From Micrococcaceae bacterium UBA6021 (GTDB lineage Bacteria; Actinomycetota; Actinomycetes; Actinomycetales; Micrococcaceae), in the NCBI GenBank assembly GCA_002427975.1, contig DIZT01000190.1, positions 1-10,046 on the forward strand: a stretch of 10,046 nucleotides of DNA, written 5' to 3'. Each line of letters opens with the position of its first letter. Within the stretch, counting starts at the first letter, position 1. This document shows, in pieces, positions 1 through 7,284 of this stretch. The position numbers were made by a program, and so were the translations under genes. The notes beneath the pieces were generated by a model. The model did not search any database, was not told the origin of the DNA, and saw only the letters and a list, made by a program, of their open reading frames with translations.

Positions 1-236
1 GGGGAATTTCCCTGGCCCTGAAGTTGTCCAGTTGCATATTCGACAGAACGGGTTCTACCTGCCTCGACGATGCCACGTGAATAAGCGTGCGGTGGTGCGA
101 CCATGCTGGCCGCCTCGTGTGCGCCGGTGTGGGGCATCCTTCACCTGCGGACGGAGACTGCACCGGACGGGGGGATTCGCACCCATCGCAACGGCCTACA
201 ACTCATGGGTGAGACCATGGCGCACCCTCAGGATCC
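1..236. other. Upstream region with no defensible gene
   Basis: No protein family, tRNA or mobile element was recognised here. A + strand open frame (32-247) gives an Arg-, Cys- and Trp-rich peptide without recognisable domains and runs into the promoter of the next gene, so it is probably fortuitous. On the minus strand, an ATG at 137-135 has an AGGTGA Shine-Dalgarno-like sequence just upstream and stays open for 45 codons to the window edge. It could be the 5' end of a divergent gene, but the peptide is unfamiliar and third-position G/C is not consistently high, so it is not called as a CDS. Confidence 0.5.
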
Positions 237-265
237 TTGACATCTGACACAGCCGGGGTTATGTT
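237..265 (+). promoter_or_regulatory. Sigma70-like promoter of the repressor/operon
   Basis: A perfect TTGACA (237-242) is followed after exactly 17 bases by TATGTT (260-265), which matches 4 of 6 positions of TATAAT. Transcription would start near 272, giving a leader of about 94 bases before the repressor start. The palindrome at 286-302 would lie about 14-30 bases into the transcript, a common position for a repressor operator. I saw no comparable promoter in the later gaps, so this may drive the whole gene set. Seen directly: the two hexamers and their spacing. Inferred: that they are active. Confidence 0.6.
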
Positions 266-285
266 TTATCTCACACCTTGGTTAC

Positions 286-302
286 GCGCGTTAGTAACGC
301 GC
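286..302. promoter_or_regulatory. Perfect 17-bp palindrome, probable LacI-family operator
   Basis: GCGCGTTA, a central G, then TAACGCGC form two perfect 8-base inverted arms around one base. An odd centre with a central G also occurs in the lac O1 operator. The site lies just downstream of the predicted transcription start and upstream of a LacI-type gene, which suggests autoregulation and control of the downstream genes. The flank adds a second nested inverted pair, GTTAC (281-285) and GTAAC (294-298). No second full copy was seen before the binding-protein, permease, kinase or GH32 genes. Confidence 0.55.
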
Positions 303-365
303 TTCAGTGGCCGAGTGGACGCTCATCCAAAAACGCAGCATTTCTTACTAGACATCGGACGGTCA

Positions 366-1406
366 ATGATGACGAACTCACGGCAGGCCAAGGTGACGAT
401 GCAGGATGTCGCGAACCATGTCGGTGTATCGCGGACGACTGTTTCGTTTGTCCTGAGTGGCGGAACGGGAAACGGAATTCCACAAGAAACCCGTGACCGC
501 GTCCACCGGGCCGTGACCGAACTGGGCTACCGCCCGAACGCGGGAGCACGAGCATTAGCATCCAAGCAAACCAAGCTCTACGGGCTTATTACGGAAATCG
601 TGACCGCGCCTTATGCTGCCAACATCGTGCGAGGCGCCCAGGAACAGGCCGCGCGGGAGGGCAAAACACTTCTGATCGCCAGCACCGATGGCAGCAGTGA
701 CGCCGACCGGAAGGCAATCGAAACGATGCTCGAGCACCGTGTCGAAGGTCTGATCTACGCAACAAGCTGGCATAGGGGTGTGCGGTTGCCTGCAGTCGCA
801 GACGAGGTGCCGACTGTCCTTGTTCACTGCTTTGACGAAGCGGCCAACCTCCATTCCGTCATTCCTGACGAGGTGCAGGGTGGCTACGCTGCCACCACGA
901 GGCTCATCGGGGCCGGACACGACCGGATAGGGCTCATCAACCTTGATCCCGTCATTCCGGCCGCCATCGGCCGGCGGGCGGGCTACGTCCGCGCGCTGGA
1001 GCAGGCAGGTCTTGGCCTCGACGAACGGCTGATTATCAACGAGGACGGCGAGGCAGACCAGGGCTACCGCGCGGCGTCCTCCCTCCTTGACAGCGCCGTG
1101 CCGCCTACCGCGATCTTCTGCGCCACTGACCGCATGGCCATGGGCGCTTACGACGCCATCAAAGAACGAGGGCTTCGTATTGGGGATGATATCTCCGTGG
1201 TTGGCTTCGACAACCAGGAAGTTATCGCCAACTACCTGAGACCCAGCCTGACGACCGTCGCACTGCCCTTCCGGCAAATGGGGGAAACTGGCGTCGCGCT
1301 GCTGGCCAAACTGGCAGCGAACCGCAATTTGGCCCCGCTCCAACACATTGTCCAATGTCCTCTGGTGGAGCGTACATCTGTGCGCCTGCCCGTCCCGGCG
1401 TCCTGA
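366..1406 (+). CDS. LacI-family transcriptional repressor
   Basis: A 346-residue DNA-binding repressor, a usual length for LacI proteins. The N-terminal helix-turn-helix spans about residues 10-30 (VTMQDVANHVGVSRTTVSFV), followed by the YRPNAGARALAS hinge (55-66), whose leucine normally inserts into the operator minor groove. Residues 70-340 form the periplasmic-binding-protein-like sensor, with the family hallmarks R-x-x-G-Y (203-207), CATDRMAMGA (252-261) and the D-I-S-V-V-G-F-D core (275-282). The frame is open back to a TTG at 237, but that codon is part of the -35 box, so translation must start later. ATG 366 or the adjacent ATG 369 follows a weak GGACGG (357-362); 369 has the better spacing. 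The next gene begins 54 bases downstream. By context it should respond to a fructose-containing sugar or a derivative; the effector cannot be read from sequence. Confidence 0.93.
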   Translation: MMTNSRQAKVTMQDVANHVGVSRTTVSFVLSGGTGNGIPQETRDRVHRAVTELGYRPNAGARALASKQTKLYGLITEIVTAPYAANIVRGAQEQAAREGKTLLIASTDGSSDADRKAIETMLEHRVEGLIYATSWHRGVRLPAVADEVPTVLVHCFDEAANLHSVIPDEVQGGYAATTRLIGAGHDRIGLINLDPVIPAAIGRRAGYVRALEQAGLGLDERLIINEDGEADQGYRAASSLLDSAVPPTAIFCATDRMAMGAYDAIKERGLRIGDDISVVGFDNQEVIANYLRPSLTTVALPFRQMGETGVALLAKLAANRNLAPLQHIVQCPLVERTSVRLPVPAS

Positions 1407-1444
1407 CGTCCACCATCCGCTAACCCCATCTCCATTTCACTGAC

Positions 1445-1460
1445 GAAACGAGTATTCCTC
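1445..1460 (+). promoter_or_regulatory. Ribosome-binding leader of the binding-protein gene
   Basis: GAAACGAG (1445-1452) is one base away from the ideal Shine-Dalgarno GAAAGGAG and sits 8 bases before ATG 1461. The 16 bases GAAACGAGTATTCCTC match 14 of 16 with the leader of the GH32 gene at 8291-8306, including the same G-to-C change in the core. Confidence 0.55.
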
Positions 1461-3137
1461 ATGCCCAAAATCCATCCCAAACGGTCACTGACGGTGGTTG
1501 CTGCCTCTCTGGCGATCGGCGCGCTGGCTCTAACCGGCTGCACCGCCGGAGACACATCCGGAGGCACAGCAAACGGTGGGGGTTCCTCCAGCGGGCTCCT
1601 GACCATCCCCCGGGAGGACACGGCAACGTTCACCAGCAACTTCAACCCGTTCTCCCCGAAGGCGCTTCCGATGACGCAGCAGTCGGTTTTCGAGCCCCTG
1701 ATGATCGTCAACCCTGTCAAGGGGGAACCCGTACCCTGGCTCGGGACTTCGTGGAAAGCAGACGAAGACGGTATGGGCGTAACATTCACGCTCCGCGACG
1801 GGGTTAAATGGTCAGACGGGCAGCCTCTGACCGCCGACGACGTGGTGTACACCTTTGAACTCCAGAAAAAGATCCAGGGTGGTTTCGAGTATCTGGACAA
1901 GGTCTCCGCCGTGGACGCCCACACCGTCCGCTTCGATTTCAACAAGCCCTATGCACCCGGTCTGTACGAGGTCGGCCAGCAGGTCATCGCCCCTAAGCAT
2001 GTCTGGTCTCAGATCGCGGACCCGGCAAAGGCCACCAACGACAACCCGGTGGGTACGGGTCCCTACACTCAGGTCTCCCAGTTCGAGACACAGTCATTCG
2101 AACTGGATAAGAACCCCAACTACTGGCAGCCGGAAAAGCAGCAGCTCACCGGCATCAGGATGCTGGCATTTGCTGGCAACTCCGGGGCCAACCTTGCCCT
2201 GCAGAACGGTGACGTGGACTGGAGCGACCAGTTCATCCCCAACGTCCAGAAGACCTTTGTCGATAAAGACCCGGCGCATCGTCATTTCTGGTACCCCACT
2301 ACCGGAGGCACGATTAACTGGCAGCTGAACACCACCAAGGCTCCCTTTAACGATCCAGTCGTCCGCAAAGCACTCAGCATGGCCGTGGACCGCGATCAGG
2401 TGACCAGCCTGGGCATGTCGGGCTACACCCATCCGGCCGACTGCACCGGCCTCAGCGACGTCTACACCACCTGGCGCGACCAGAGCATCGTCGACAAGTG
2501 CGAGTGGACGAAGCTGAACGTGGACAAAGCCAACCAGATGCTCGATGACGCCGGTTACAAAAAGGGAGCCGACGGTATCCGCACCCTCAAGGACGGCAAG
2601 CCGTTCCAGTTCAAGTTCTCTGTCGGCTCGGCATCTTCGGACTGGCTCTCCGTCGGCCAGATCATCTCCAAGGACATGGAAAAACTCGGCGTAAAAGTCG
2701 AGGTCAACTCCCCTGACTGGTCCCAGGTCGTCTCCGGCTACACTGACGGGTCCTTCGATAGCGGCATCGTCTGGAGTAACGCTGGCGCGACGCCCTTCGA
2801 GTTCTACCGAGGCGTGATGTCACAGAAGGTTGTTGTCCCGGTCGGCGAAAAGGCCAACGAAAACTACCACCGCTTCGGTGACCCGGAAGCGACCGCAACC
2901 CTGGACAAGCTGGCGGCAACGGCAGACCCGGCGGCGCAGAAGACCCTCGTCGACAGCCTGGAGGCACGCTTCAATGACGTGGCCCCGGTGATCCCGCTGT
3001 TTTCCGGCCCGGCGTGGGGCGCCTACACCGACCAGCGATTCACGGGCTGGCCCAGCAGCGATAACCCGTACGCAACTCTTTCGGCCCGCTCCGCCACCAC
3101 TGTCCTGGTTCTGACCTCGCTCAAGCCGGCCAAGTAG
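1461..3137 (+). CDS. Family-5 extracellular solute-binding lipoprotein of ABC importer
   Basis: A 558-residue substrate-capturing lipoprotein of the SBP_bac_5 (DppA/OppA) family. A basic N-terminus and hydrophobic stretch (8-24) lead to the lipobox LTGC with lipidated Cys27, then a Gly/Ser-rich tether (33-45). The family core follows: VKWSDGQPLTADDVVYTFE (115-133), the VGTGPYTQ turn (197-204) with NPNYW (218-222), and VRKALSMAVDRDQV (301-314). The C-terminal lobe ends in GWPSSDNPYATLS (529-541) and LVLTSLKP. Family-5 proteins bind peptides, nickel or opines, but some bind oligosaccharides, for example the cellobiose/oligosaccharide binders of Thermotoga. The GH32 and fructokinase neighbours point to a fructo-oligosaccharide ligand (inference). 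C328 and C347 are the only cysteines besides the lipidated one and could form a disulfide outside the cell. A hairpin pair follows the stop codon. Confidence 0.9.
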   Translation: MPKIHPKRSLTVVAASLAIGALALTGCTAGDTSGGTANGGGSSSGLLTIPREDTATFTSNFNPFSPKALPMTQQSVFEPLMIVNPVKGEPVPWLGTSWKADEDGMGVTFTLRDGVKWSDGQPLTADDVVYTFELQKKIQGGFEYLDKVSAVDAHTVRFDFNKPYAPGLYEVGQQVIAPKHVWSQIADPAKATNDNPVGTGPYTQVSQFETQSFELDKNPNYWQPEKQQLTGIRMLAFAGNSGANLALQNGDVDWSDQFIPNVQKTFVDKDPAHRHFWYPTTGGTINWQLNTTKAPFNDPVVRKALSMAVDRDQVTSLGMSGYTHPADCTGLSDVYTTWRDQSIVDKCEWTKLNVDKANQMLDDAGYKKGADGIRTLKDGKPFQFKFSVGSASSDWLSVGQIISKDMEKLGVKVEVNSPDWSQVVSGYTDGSFDSGIVWSNAGATPFEFYRGVMSQKVVVPVGEKANENYHRFGDPEATATLDKLAATADPAAQKTLVDSLEARFNDVAPVIPLFSGPAWGAYTDQRFTGWPSSDNPYATLSARSATTVLVLTSLKPAK

Positions 3138-3143
3138 GCATCA

Positions 3144-3180
3144 CGTGGCTGTTCGGGGCAACCGGCTCCGAACAGCCACG
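3144..3180 (+). promoter_or_regulatory. Strong intergenic hairpin after the binding-protein gene
   Basis: CGTGGCTGTTCGG (3144-3156) pairs perfectly with CCGAACAGCCACG (3168-3180). A G-U and two G-C pairs can extend the stem inward to 16 bp, leaving a 5-base loop (3160-3164). It begins 6 bases after the TAG stop. No U-run follows, so it is not a classical intrinsic terminator. A transcript-stabilising or partial-termination element that raises binding-protein output relative to the permeases is the likeliest role. Confidence 0.6.
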
Positions 3181-3183
3181 AAA

Positions 3184-3201
3184 GCCGCGCACACACGCGG
3201 C
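3184..3201 (+). promoter_or_regulatory. Second, smaller hairpin
   Basis: GCCGCG (3184-3189) pairs with CGCGGC (3196-3201) around a CACACA loop. It starts 3 bases after the larger hairpin, so the two would stack as consecutive stem-loops in the 141-base gap before the first permease gene. No U-run follows. Confidence 0.45.
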
Positions 3202-3278
3202 ACCCGCACCGTTACCACCTGCCGGACCCGGACCGATCCCCGGGGCGGCGCAACAATCATCAAGAAAGAAGCGGAATC

Positions 3279-4256
3279 ATGGTATTCCTCCTCCGCCGCC
3301 TGGGGTTCTACGTCATCGCCTTCTGGGCCTGCATCACCCTGAACTTCTTCCTCCCGAGGCTGATGCCCGGAGATCCGGTCAGCAGAATGTTCTCCCAAGT
3401 CCAGTCCCAAATGCGCCCGGACCAGGTGGATGCGCTCCGGCGGCTCTTCGGTCTGGACGACCGCCCGCTGTGGGAGCAGTACTTCACCTACATCGGTAAA
3501 ATTTTCCGTGGGGACATGGGCATCTCGCTGTCCCGGTTCCCCGCCCCCGTTTCGGAGGTGATCGGGTCACAGATCGGATGGACCCTTCTGCTGGGCGGCA
3601 CGTCCCTGGCTATTGCGGTCGTCCTGGGCAATTTCCTCGGCGTTCTGGCAGCGTGGCGGCGCGGTAAATTCCTCGATTCCGTCTTTCCCCCTTTGCTGAT
3701 TTTCGTCGGATCATTCCCCTACTTTTGGCTGGCCATGGCCGCTCTTTATCTGTTCGGTATCACTCTTGGCTGGCTGCCTCTGAACCACGCCTTCTCCACG
3801 GGGCTCAGCGCCTCGTTCTCACTCAAGTACATTGGCGACGTAGCCGCTCACCTCATCCTCCCGGCCCTGACCATTGTCTTGGTCTCCATCGGCGGCTGGA
3901 TGCTGGGGATGCGCAACACGATGATCGCCACCACCGCTGAGGACTACATCACGATGGCCCGGGCCAAGGGACTGCGTCCGGCACGGATCATGTTCCAGTA
4001 TGCGGCCCGCAACGCCATGCTGCCCTCGGTGACGTCGTTCGGTATGTCTCTTGGCTTCGTCGTCGGCGGCGCGCTCCTCACCGAAACCGTGTTCGCGTAC
4101 CCGGGCATCGGCTACCAGCTCCTGACCTCCGTCCAGGCACTGGACTACCCGCTGACCCAAGGCATCTTCCTGACCATCACCGCCGCCGTGCTGGCAGCGA
4201 ACTTCCTGGTCGACATCATTTACGTACGGCTGGACCCCCGGGTCCGGGTCAGCTAG
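3279..4256 (+). CDS. DppB-like ABC transporter permease
   Basis: A 325-residue integral membrane subunit of a peptide-type ABC importer, the first of two pore-forming partners. The N-terminal segment (about 7-27) with LPRLMPGDPVSRM (25-37) is typical of DppB/OppB. Further hydrophobic segments lie near 100-123, 135-162, 188-210, 250-272 and 295-316. The cytoplasmic EAA loop that docks on the ATPases is EDYITMARAKGLRPARIMFQ (221-240), followed by ETVFAYPGIG (269-278). ATG 3279 follows an AGAAAGAAG Shine-Dalgarno-like sequence (3263-3271). The second permease begins 15 bases after the stop. Substrate cannot be told from the permease alone; context suggests an oligosaccharide. Confidence 0.92.
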   Translation: MVFLLRRLGFYVIAFWACITLNFFLPRLMPGDPVSRMFSQVQSQMRPDQVDALRRLFGLDDRPLWEQYFTYIGKIFRGDMGISLSRFPAPVSEVIGSQIGWTLLLGGTSLAIAVVLGNFLGVLAAWRRGKFLDSVFPPLLIFVGSFPYFWLAMAALYLFGITLGWLPLNHAFSTGLSASFSLKYIGDVAAHLILPALTIVLVSIGGWMLGMRNTMIATTAEDYITMARAKGLRPARIMFQYAARNAMLPSVTSFGMSLGFVVGGALLTETVFAYPGIGYQLLTSVQALDYPLTQGIFLTITAAVLAANFLVDIIYVRLDPRVRVS

Positions 4257-4270
4257 AAACAGGTCCCCCA

Positions 4271-5209
4271 ATGCCACTCACAGACTCAACACCTACCGCG
4301 ACCACCACGGCCGGCAACCCTACCGTTCAAGTACCGGAACCTGCGGTCCCCGGACGCCTGGTCCATGGAGGGTTCGTCCACGGTATCCTGACGAACAAGA
4401 AGGCCCTCTTCGGGCTGGCCGTCCTGGTCATATTTGCCCTCCTGGCACTGCTGGCACCCCTCCTGGCACCGGGAAACCCCTCCGATTTCGGCCCGGAAGC
4501 ATCCCTGGCGCCATCCGCGAACCACCTGCTCGGAACCACCTCCAAAGGCCAGGACGTGCTCGCTTTGACCCTATGGGGATCGCGAAGCTCACTGACGGTC
4601 GGATTCATCGTGGGCCTGGCAGCGACCTTCATCGGCTGTCTCGTCGGCATCGCCTCCGCGTACTTCGGCAAAGCCATCGACGAAGTACTCTCGCTGCTGA
4701 CCAACATTTTTCTGCTCATCCCCGGGCTTCCACTGCTGGTGGTTCTCGCCGCATTCCTGCCGCCGGGCCCCGCCACCGTCGTCATCGTCCTGGTCATCAC
4801 CGGCTGGGCAGGCAGCGCCCGTGTGCTCCGCTCCCAGGCACTGTCGCTGCGCAGCAAGGACTTCGTCGCCGCCGCCGTGGTGACCGGTGAGAAAGCCTGG
4901 CGCATCATGTTCCGGGAAATCCTGCCCAACATGGCCTCCATCGTCATGAGTACCCTGCTCGGCTGCGTCATTTACGGCATCGGCGCCCAGGCAGGCCTGG
5001 AGTTCCTGGGACTCGGCGATACCGGGTCCGTCAGCTGGGGAACCAACCTCTATTGGGCAAACAACGACGGCGCCCTCATGACCGGCGACTGGTGGGTGCT
5101 CCTGCCCTCAGGCGTAGCCATCGCCGTCGTCGCATTTGCCCTGGCCCTGATCAACTACGCCGTCGATGAAATCACCAACCCCCGCCTGCGCGTGGAAAAG
5201 AAAGGCTAA
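4271..5209 (+). CDS. DppC-like ABC transporter permease
   Basis: A 312-residue second pore subunit, pairing with the DppB-like protein. A Thr/Pro-rich cytoplasmic N-terminus of about 40 residues precedes a membrane segment (46-67), as is typical of DppC/OppC. The HLLGTTSKGQDVLALTLWGS motif (85-104) is characteristic of the family. More hydrophobic segments lie near 106-132, 140-163, 167-185, 222-246 and 277-298. The EAA loop is at about 198-220 (with GEKAWRIMFREILPN), and LEFLGLGD (243-250) follows. A GAAACAGG Shine-Dalgarno-like sequence (4256-4263) overlaps the previous stop. Spacing to the ATPase gene downstream is 3 bases, so the membrane and ATPase genes form a tight block. Confidence 0.92.
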   Translation: MPLTDSTPTATTTAGNPTVQVPEPAVPGRLVHGGFVHGILTNKKALFGLAVLVIFALLALLAPLLAPGNPSDFGPEASLAPSANHLLGTTSKGQDVLALTLWGSRSSLTVGFIVGLAATFIGCLVGIASAYFGKAIDEVLSLLTNIFLLIPGLPLLVVLAAFLPPGPATVVIVLVITGWAGSARVLRSQALSLRSKDFVAAAVVTGEKAWRIMFREILPNMASIVMSTLLGCVIYGIGAQAGLEFLGLGDTGSVSWGTNLYWANNDGALMTGDWWVLLPSGVAIAVVAFALALINYAVDEITNPRLRVEKKG

Positions 5210-5212
5210 CAG

Positions 5213-6247
5213 ATGCAAACCCTGACTGAACAGGACCGGGGAAACATCGGCCGTGCCGCCGCTCCCGTGCTGAGCGTGAAAAACCTGCAAGTCCACTACA
5301 CGGCAGAAAGCGGAGACGTTACGGCCGTGGACGGCGTCAGCTTCGACATCGGCGCAGGTGAAGTGTTCGGCCTCGCCGGCGAATCAGGCTGCGGCAAGTC
5401 CACCATCGCCAACGCGGTCATGCGACTCCTGCAAACCCCGGCAAAAATCACAGGCGGCTCCATCGAGCTCAACGGAAGAAATCTCCTGGACCTGGGCGAA
5501 GAAGAACTGCGACGCACCCGCTGGCGCGACGTCGCTATGGTCTTCCAAAGCGCGATGAACTCCCTGAACCCTGTCATGACCATCGGAGACCAGATCGTCG
5601 ATGTCTTCACCACGCACGAAAGGATGCCCAAGAAAGCCGCCCGTGAACGTGCTGCGGAGCTGCTGAAACTTGTCGACATCAGCCCCGACCGCCTCAAGTC
5701 CTACCCACACCAGCTCTCCGGCGGAATGCGCCAGCGGGCAGTGATCGCGATCGCGCTGGCGCTCAAACCCTCCCTTCTCATCATGGATGAACCCACCACG
5801 GCCCTGGACGTGGTCGTTCAGCAGGAAATCATGCACCAAATCAAAGAACTACAGCAGCAGCTGGGGTTTTCCATTCTGTTCATCACGCACGACATCTCAC
5901 TCATGGTCGAGCTCTCCCACCGCATGGCCGTGATGTATGCGGGAAAGCTGGTCGAGGTCGCTCCCTCCAAAGACATGCTGGAGAACCCGCTTCACCCTTA
6001 CACCCACGCCCTCATGGGAGCGTTCCCTCCGCTGACCGGCCCGAGAGTGGAGTTGACCGGCATCCCGGACGCCCCGCCGAATATGGCACACCCGCCCACC
6101 GGGTGCCGCTTCCACCCCCGGTGCCCGCTCGCTATCGACGCGTGCCGCACCATCGAGCCACTGCTCCTTCCAGGAGCCGAAAACCACGACGCAGCATGCC
6201 TGCTCGTACCCGAATATGTCGTCCCCTCCGAAAGGTCAAGCCGATGA
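5213..6247 (+). CDS. DppD-like ABC transporter ATPase
   Basis: A 344-residue ATPase that powers the importer from the cytoplasmic face. Walker A is GESGCGKS (56-63), the Q-loop Gln is 112 ([11 protein letters not shown]), the ABC signature is LSGGM (168-172), Walker B is LLIMDE (188-193), and the switch His is 226 (ITHD). The signature has Met instead of the usual Gln, a common variant in DppD proteins. After the nucleotide-binding domain comes the peptide-transporter C-terminal extension with the Cys pattern GCRFHPRCP plus C311 and C329 (C298, C304, C311, C329). In some Opp/Dpp ATPases this kind of motif binds an iron-sulfur cluster. A good AGAAAGG (5199-5205) precedes ATG 5213. The last bases overlap the start of the second ATPase gene. 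Confidence 0.94.
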   Translation: MQTLTEQDRGNIGRAAAPVLSVKNLQVHYTAESGDVTAVDGVSFDIGAGEVFGLAGESGCGKSTIANAVMRLLQTPAKITGGSIELNGRNLLDLGEEELRRTRWRDVAMVFQSAMNSLNPVMTIGDQIVDVFTTHERMPKKAARERAAELLKLVDISPDRLKSYPHQLSGGMRQRAVIAIALALKPSLLIMDEPTTALDVVVQQEIMHQIKELQQQLGFSILFITHDISLMVELSHRMAVMYAGKLVEVAPSKDMLENPLHPYTHALMGAFPPLTGPRVELTGIPDAPPNMAHPPTGCRFHPRCPLAIDACRTIEPLLLPGAENHDAACLLVPEYVVPSERSSR

Positions 6248-7194
6248 GCCCCGCACACAGCACCTCATCCCGCCCCGAAACGGGGACCGGGCCCCTGGTC
6301 CAGGTCCGCAACCTGAGCAAGGACTATCATCTTGGAAGCTTTCCCTTCCGTTCGACCGTACGTGCCGTTAACGACGTCTCCTTTGATATCAACCATGGCG
6401 AGATTGTGGCACTTGTCGGGGAATCCGGGAGCGGAAAAAGCACCATCGCCCGCATCCTCGCCCGCCTTGAGCAGCCCACCGGCGGCCAGCTCATCATTGA
6501 CGGGCAGGACATCTTTGCCACCGAACGGCGCCGGGCGTCAATGAAATACCGAAGCAAGGTCCAGATGGTCTTCCAGGACCCCTTCGGATCCCTCAACCCG
6601 GCACACCGCATCGAGCACTTCCTGACGCGGCCCCTACAGCTTCACGGACAAAACGACAGCCCGAAGGCCATCAAACTCAAACTGCGTGAACTAATGGCAA
6701 CAGTCGGCCTGGGCGAGCAGATGCTGGACCGATACCCCCACCAGCTCTCCGGCGGACAACGGCAGCGCGTCGCCATCGCCAGAGCCCTGGCCGTGGAACC
6801 GGAAATCATCCTGGCCGACGAACCCACCTCAATGCTCGACGTCTCGGTCCGCATCGGCATTCTCAATCTGATGCGCAAACTCCGCGATGAACGGGGGGTG
6901 TCCATGCTCTACATCACCCACGACCTCGCATCCGCACGCTACATCGCCGACACCACCCTGGTGATGCGCGCCGGTGACCTGGTCGAGGGTGGCGAGAGCA
7001 TCGAGCTGATGGCGGCCCCCCATCACCCGTACACCCAGTTGCTGCTCTCCGCCGTACCCGACGCCCGCAGAACGCAGACCGTCCGCCCGCCGAAGAGGGA
7101 TGCCGCGGAGCGGAACGCCGGCCGGGGCACCGGCGAACGCGTCGCCCTCAGCGAATCCCACTGGGCGCTGAAAGTGCCGGAATCTGCCGCCTGA
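6244..7194 (+). CDS. DppF-like ABC transporter ATPase
   Basis: A 316-residue partner ATPase. Walker A is GESGSGKS (59-66), the Q-loop Gln is 111 (VFQDPFGSLNP), the signature is LSGGQ (168-172), Walker B is IILADE (188-193), and the switch His is 226. The frame stays open upstream to 6103, but the extra residues are Arg/Pro-rich and lie inside the previous gene. ATG 6244 gives a normal N-terminus ([14 protein letters not shown], then the LVQVRNLSKDY strand) and an ATGA overlap with the previous stop, which points to translational coupling. Unlike its partner it has no C-terminal Cys cluster; the last 40 residues are polar and Arg-rich. With two dedicated ATPases the importer should not depend on a shared sugar ATPase (inference). 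A 90-base gap follows. Confidence 0.93.
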   Translation: MSPAHSTSSRPETGTGPLVQVRNLSKDYHLGSFPFRSTVRAVNDVSFDINHGEIVALVGESGSGKSTIARILARLEQPTGGQLIIDGQDIFATERRRASMKYRSKVQMVFQDPFGSLNPAHRIEHFLTRPLQLHGQNDSPKAIKLKLRELMATVGLGEQMLDRYPHQLSGGQRQRVAIARALAVEPEIILADEPTSMLDVSVRIGILNLMRKLRDERGVSMLYITHDLASARYIADTTLVMRAGDLVEGGESIELMAAPHHPYTQLLLSAVPDARRTQTVRPPKRDAAERNAGRGTGERVALSESHWALKVPESAA

Positions 7195-7284
7195 CGGCCA
7201 CCAGCCACCCGACCGCCGCCTTCTCCGCAGAATCAGACCCAATCAGCTTCGCTGCAGGCTGCCGAAAACCCAGGAAAGAATCCC

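Noticed and set aside
165..235. tRNA-like GGATTCGCACCC text near the left end
   Set aside because: No acceptor stem or anticodon arm could be built around it.
237..365. N-terminal extension of the LacI gene from a TTG at 237
   Set aside because: The TTG is part of the -35 hexamer, the extension has no homology-like content, and it would place the operator palindrome inside the coding region. ATG 366/369 gives a normal LacI N-terminus.
555..1355. Long antisense frame opposite the LacI gene (266 codons), and similar ones at 1232-1945, 4327-4971 and 5384-5839
   Set aside because: They mirror the high third-position G/C of the real genes, show no domain and lie opposite well-supported families.
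3145..3342. Small + strand reading frame in the gap after the binding-protein gene
   Set aside because: It covers the hairpins, is rich in Arg/Thr, overlaps the permease start in another frame and has no ribosome site.
6103..6243. Upstream extension of the second ATPase from 6103
   Set aside because: The extra 47 residues are Arg/Pro-rich shadow of the first ATPase's C-terminus; the ATGA overlap at 6244 is the natural start.
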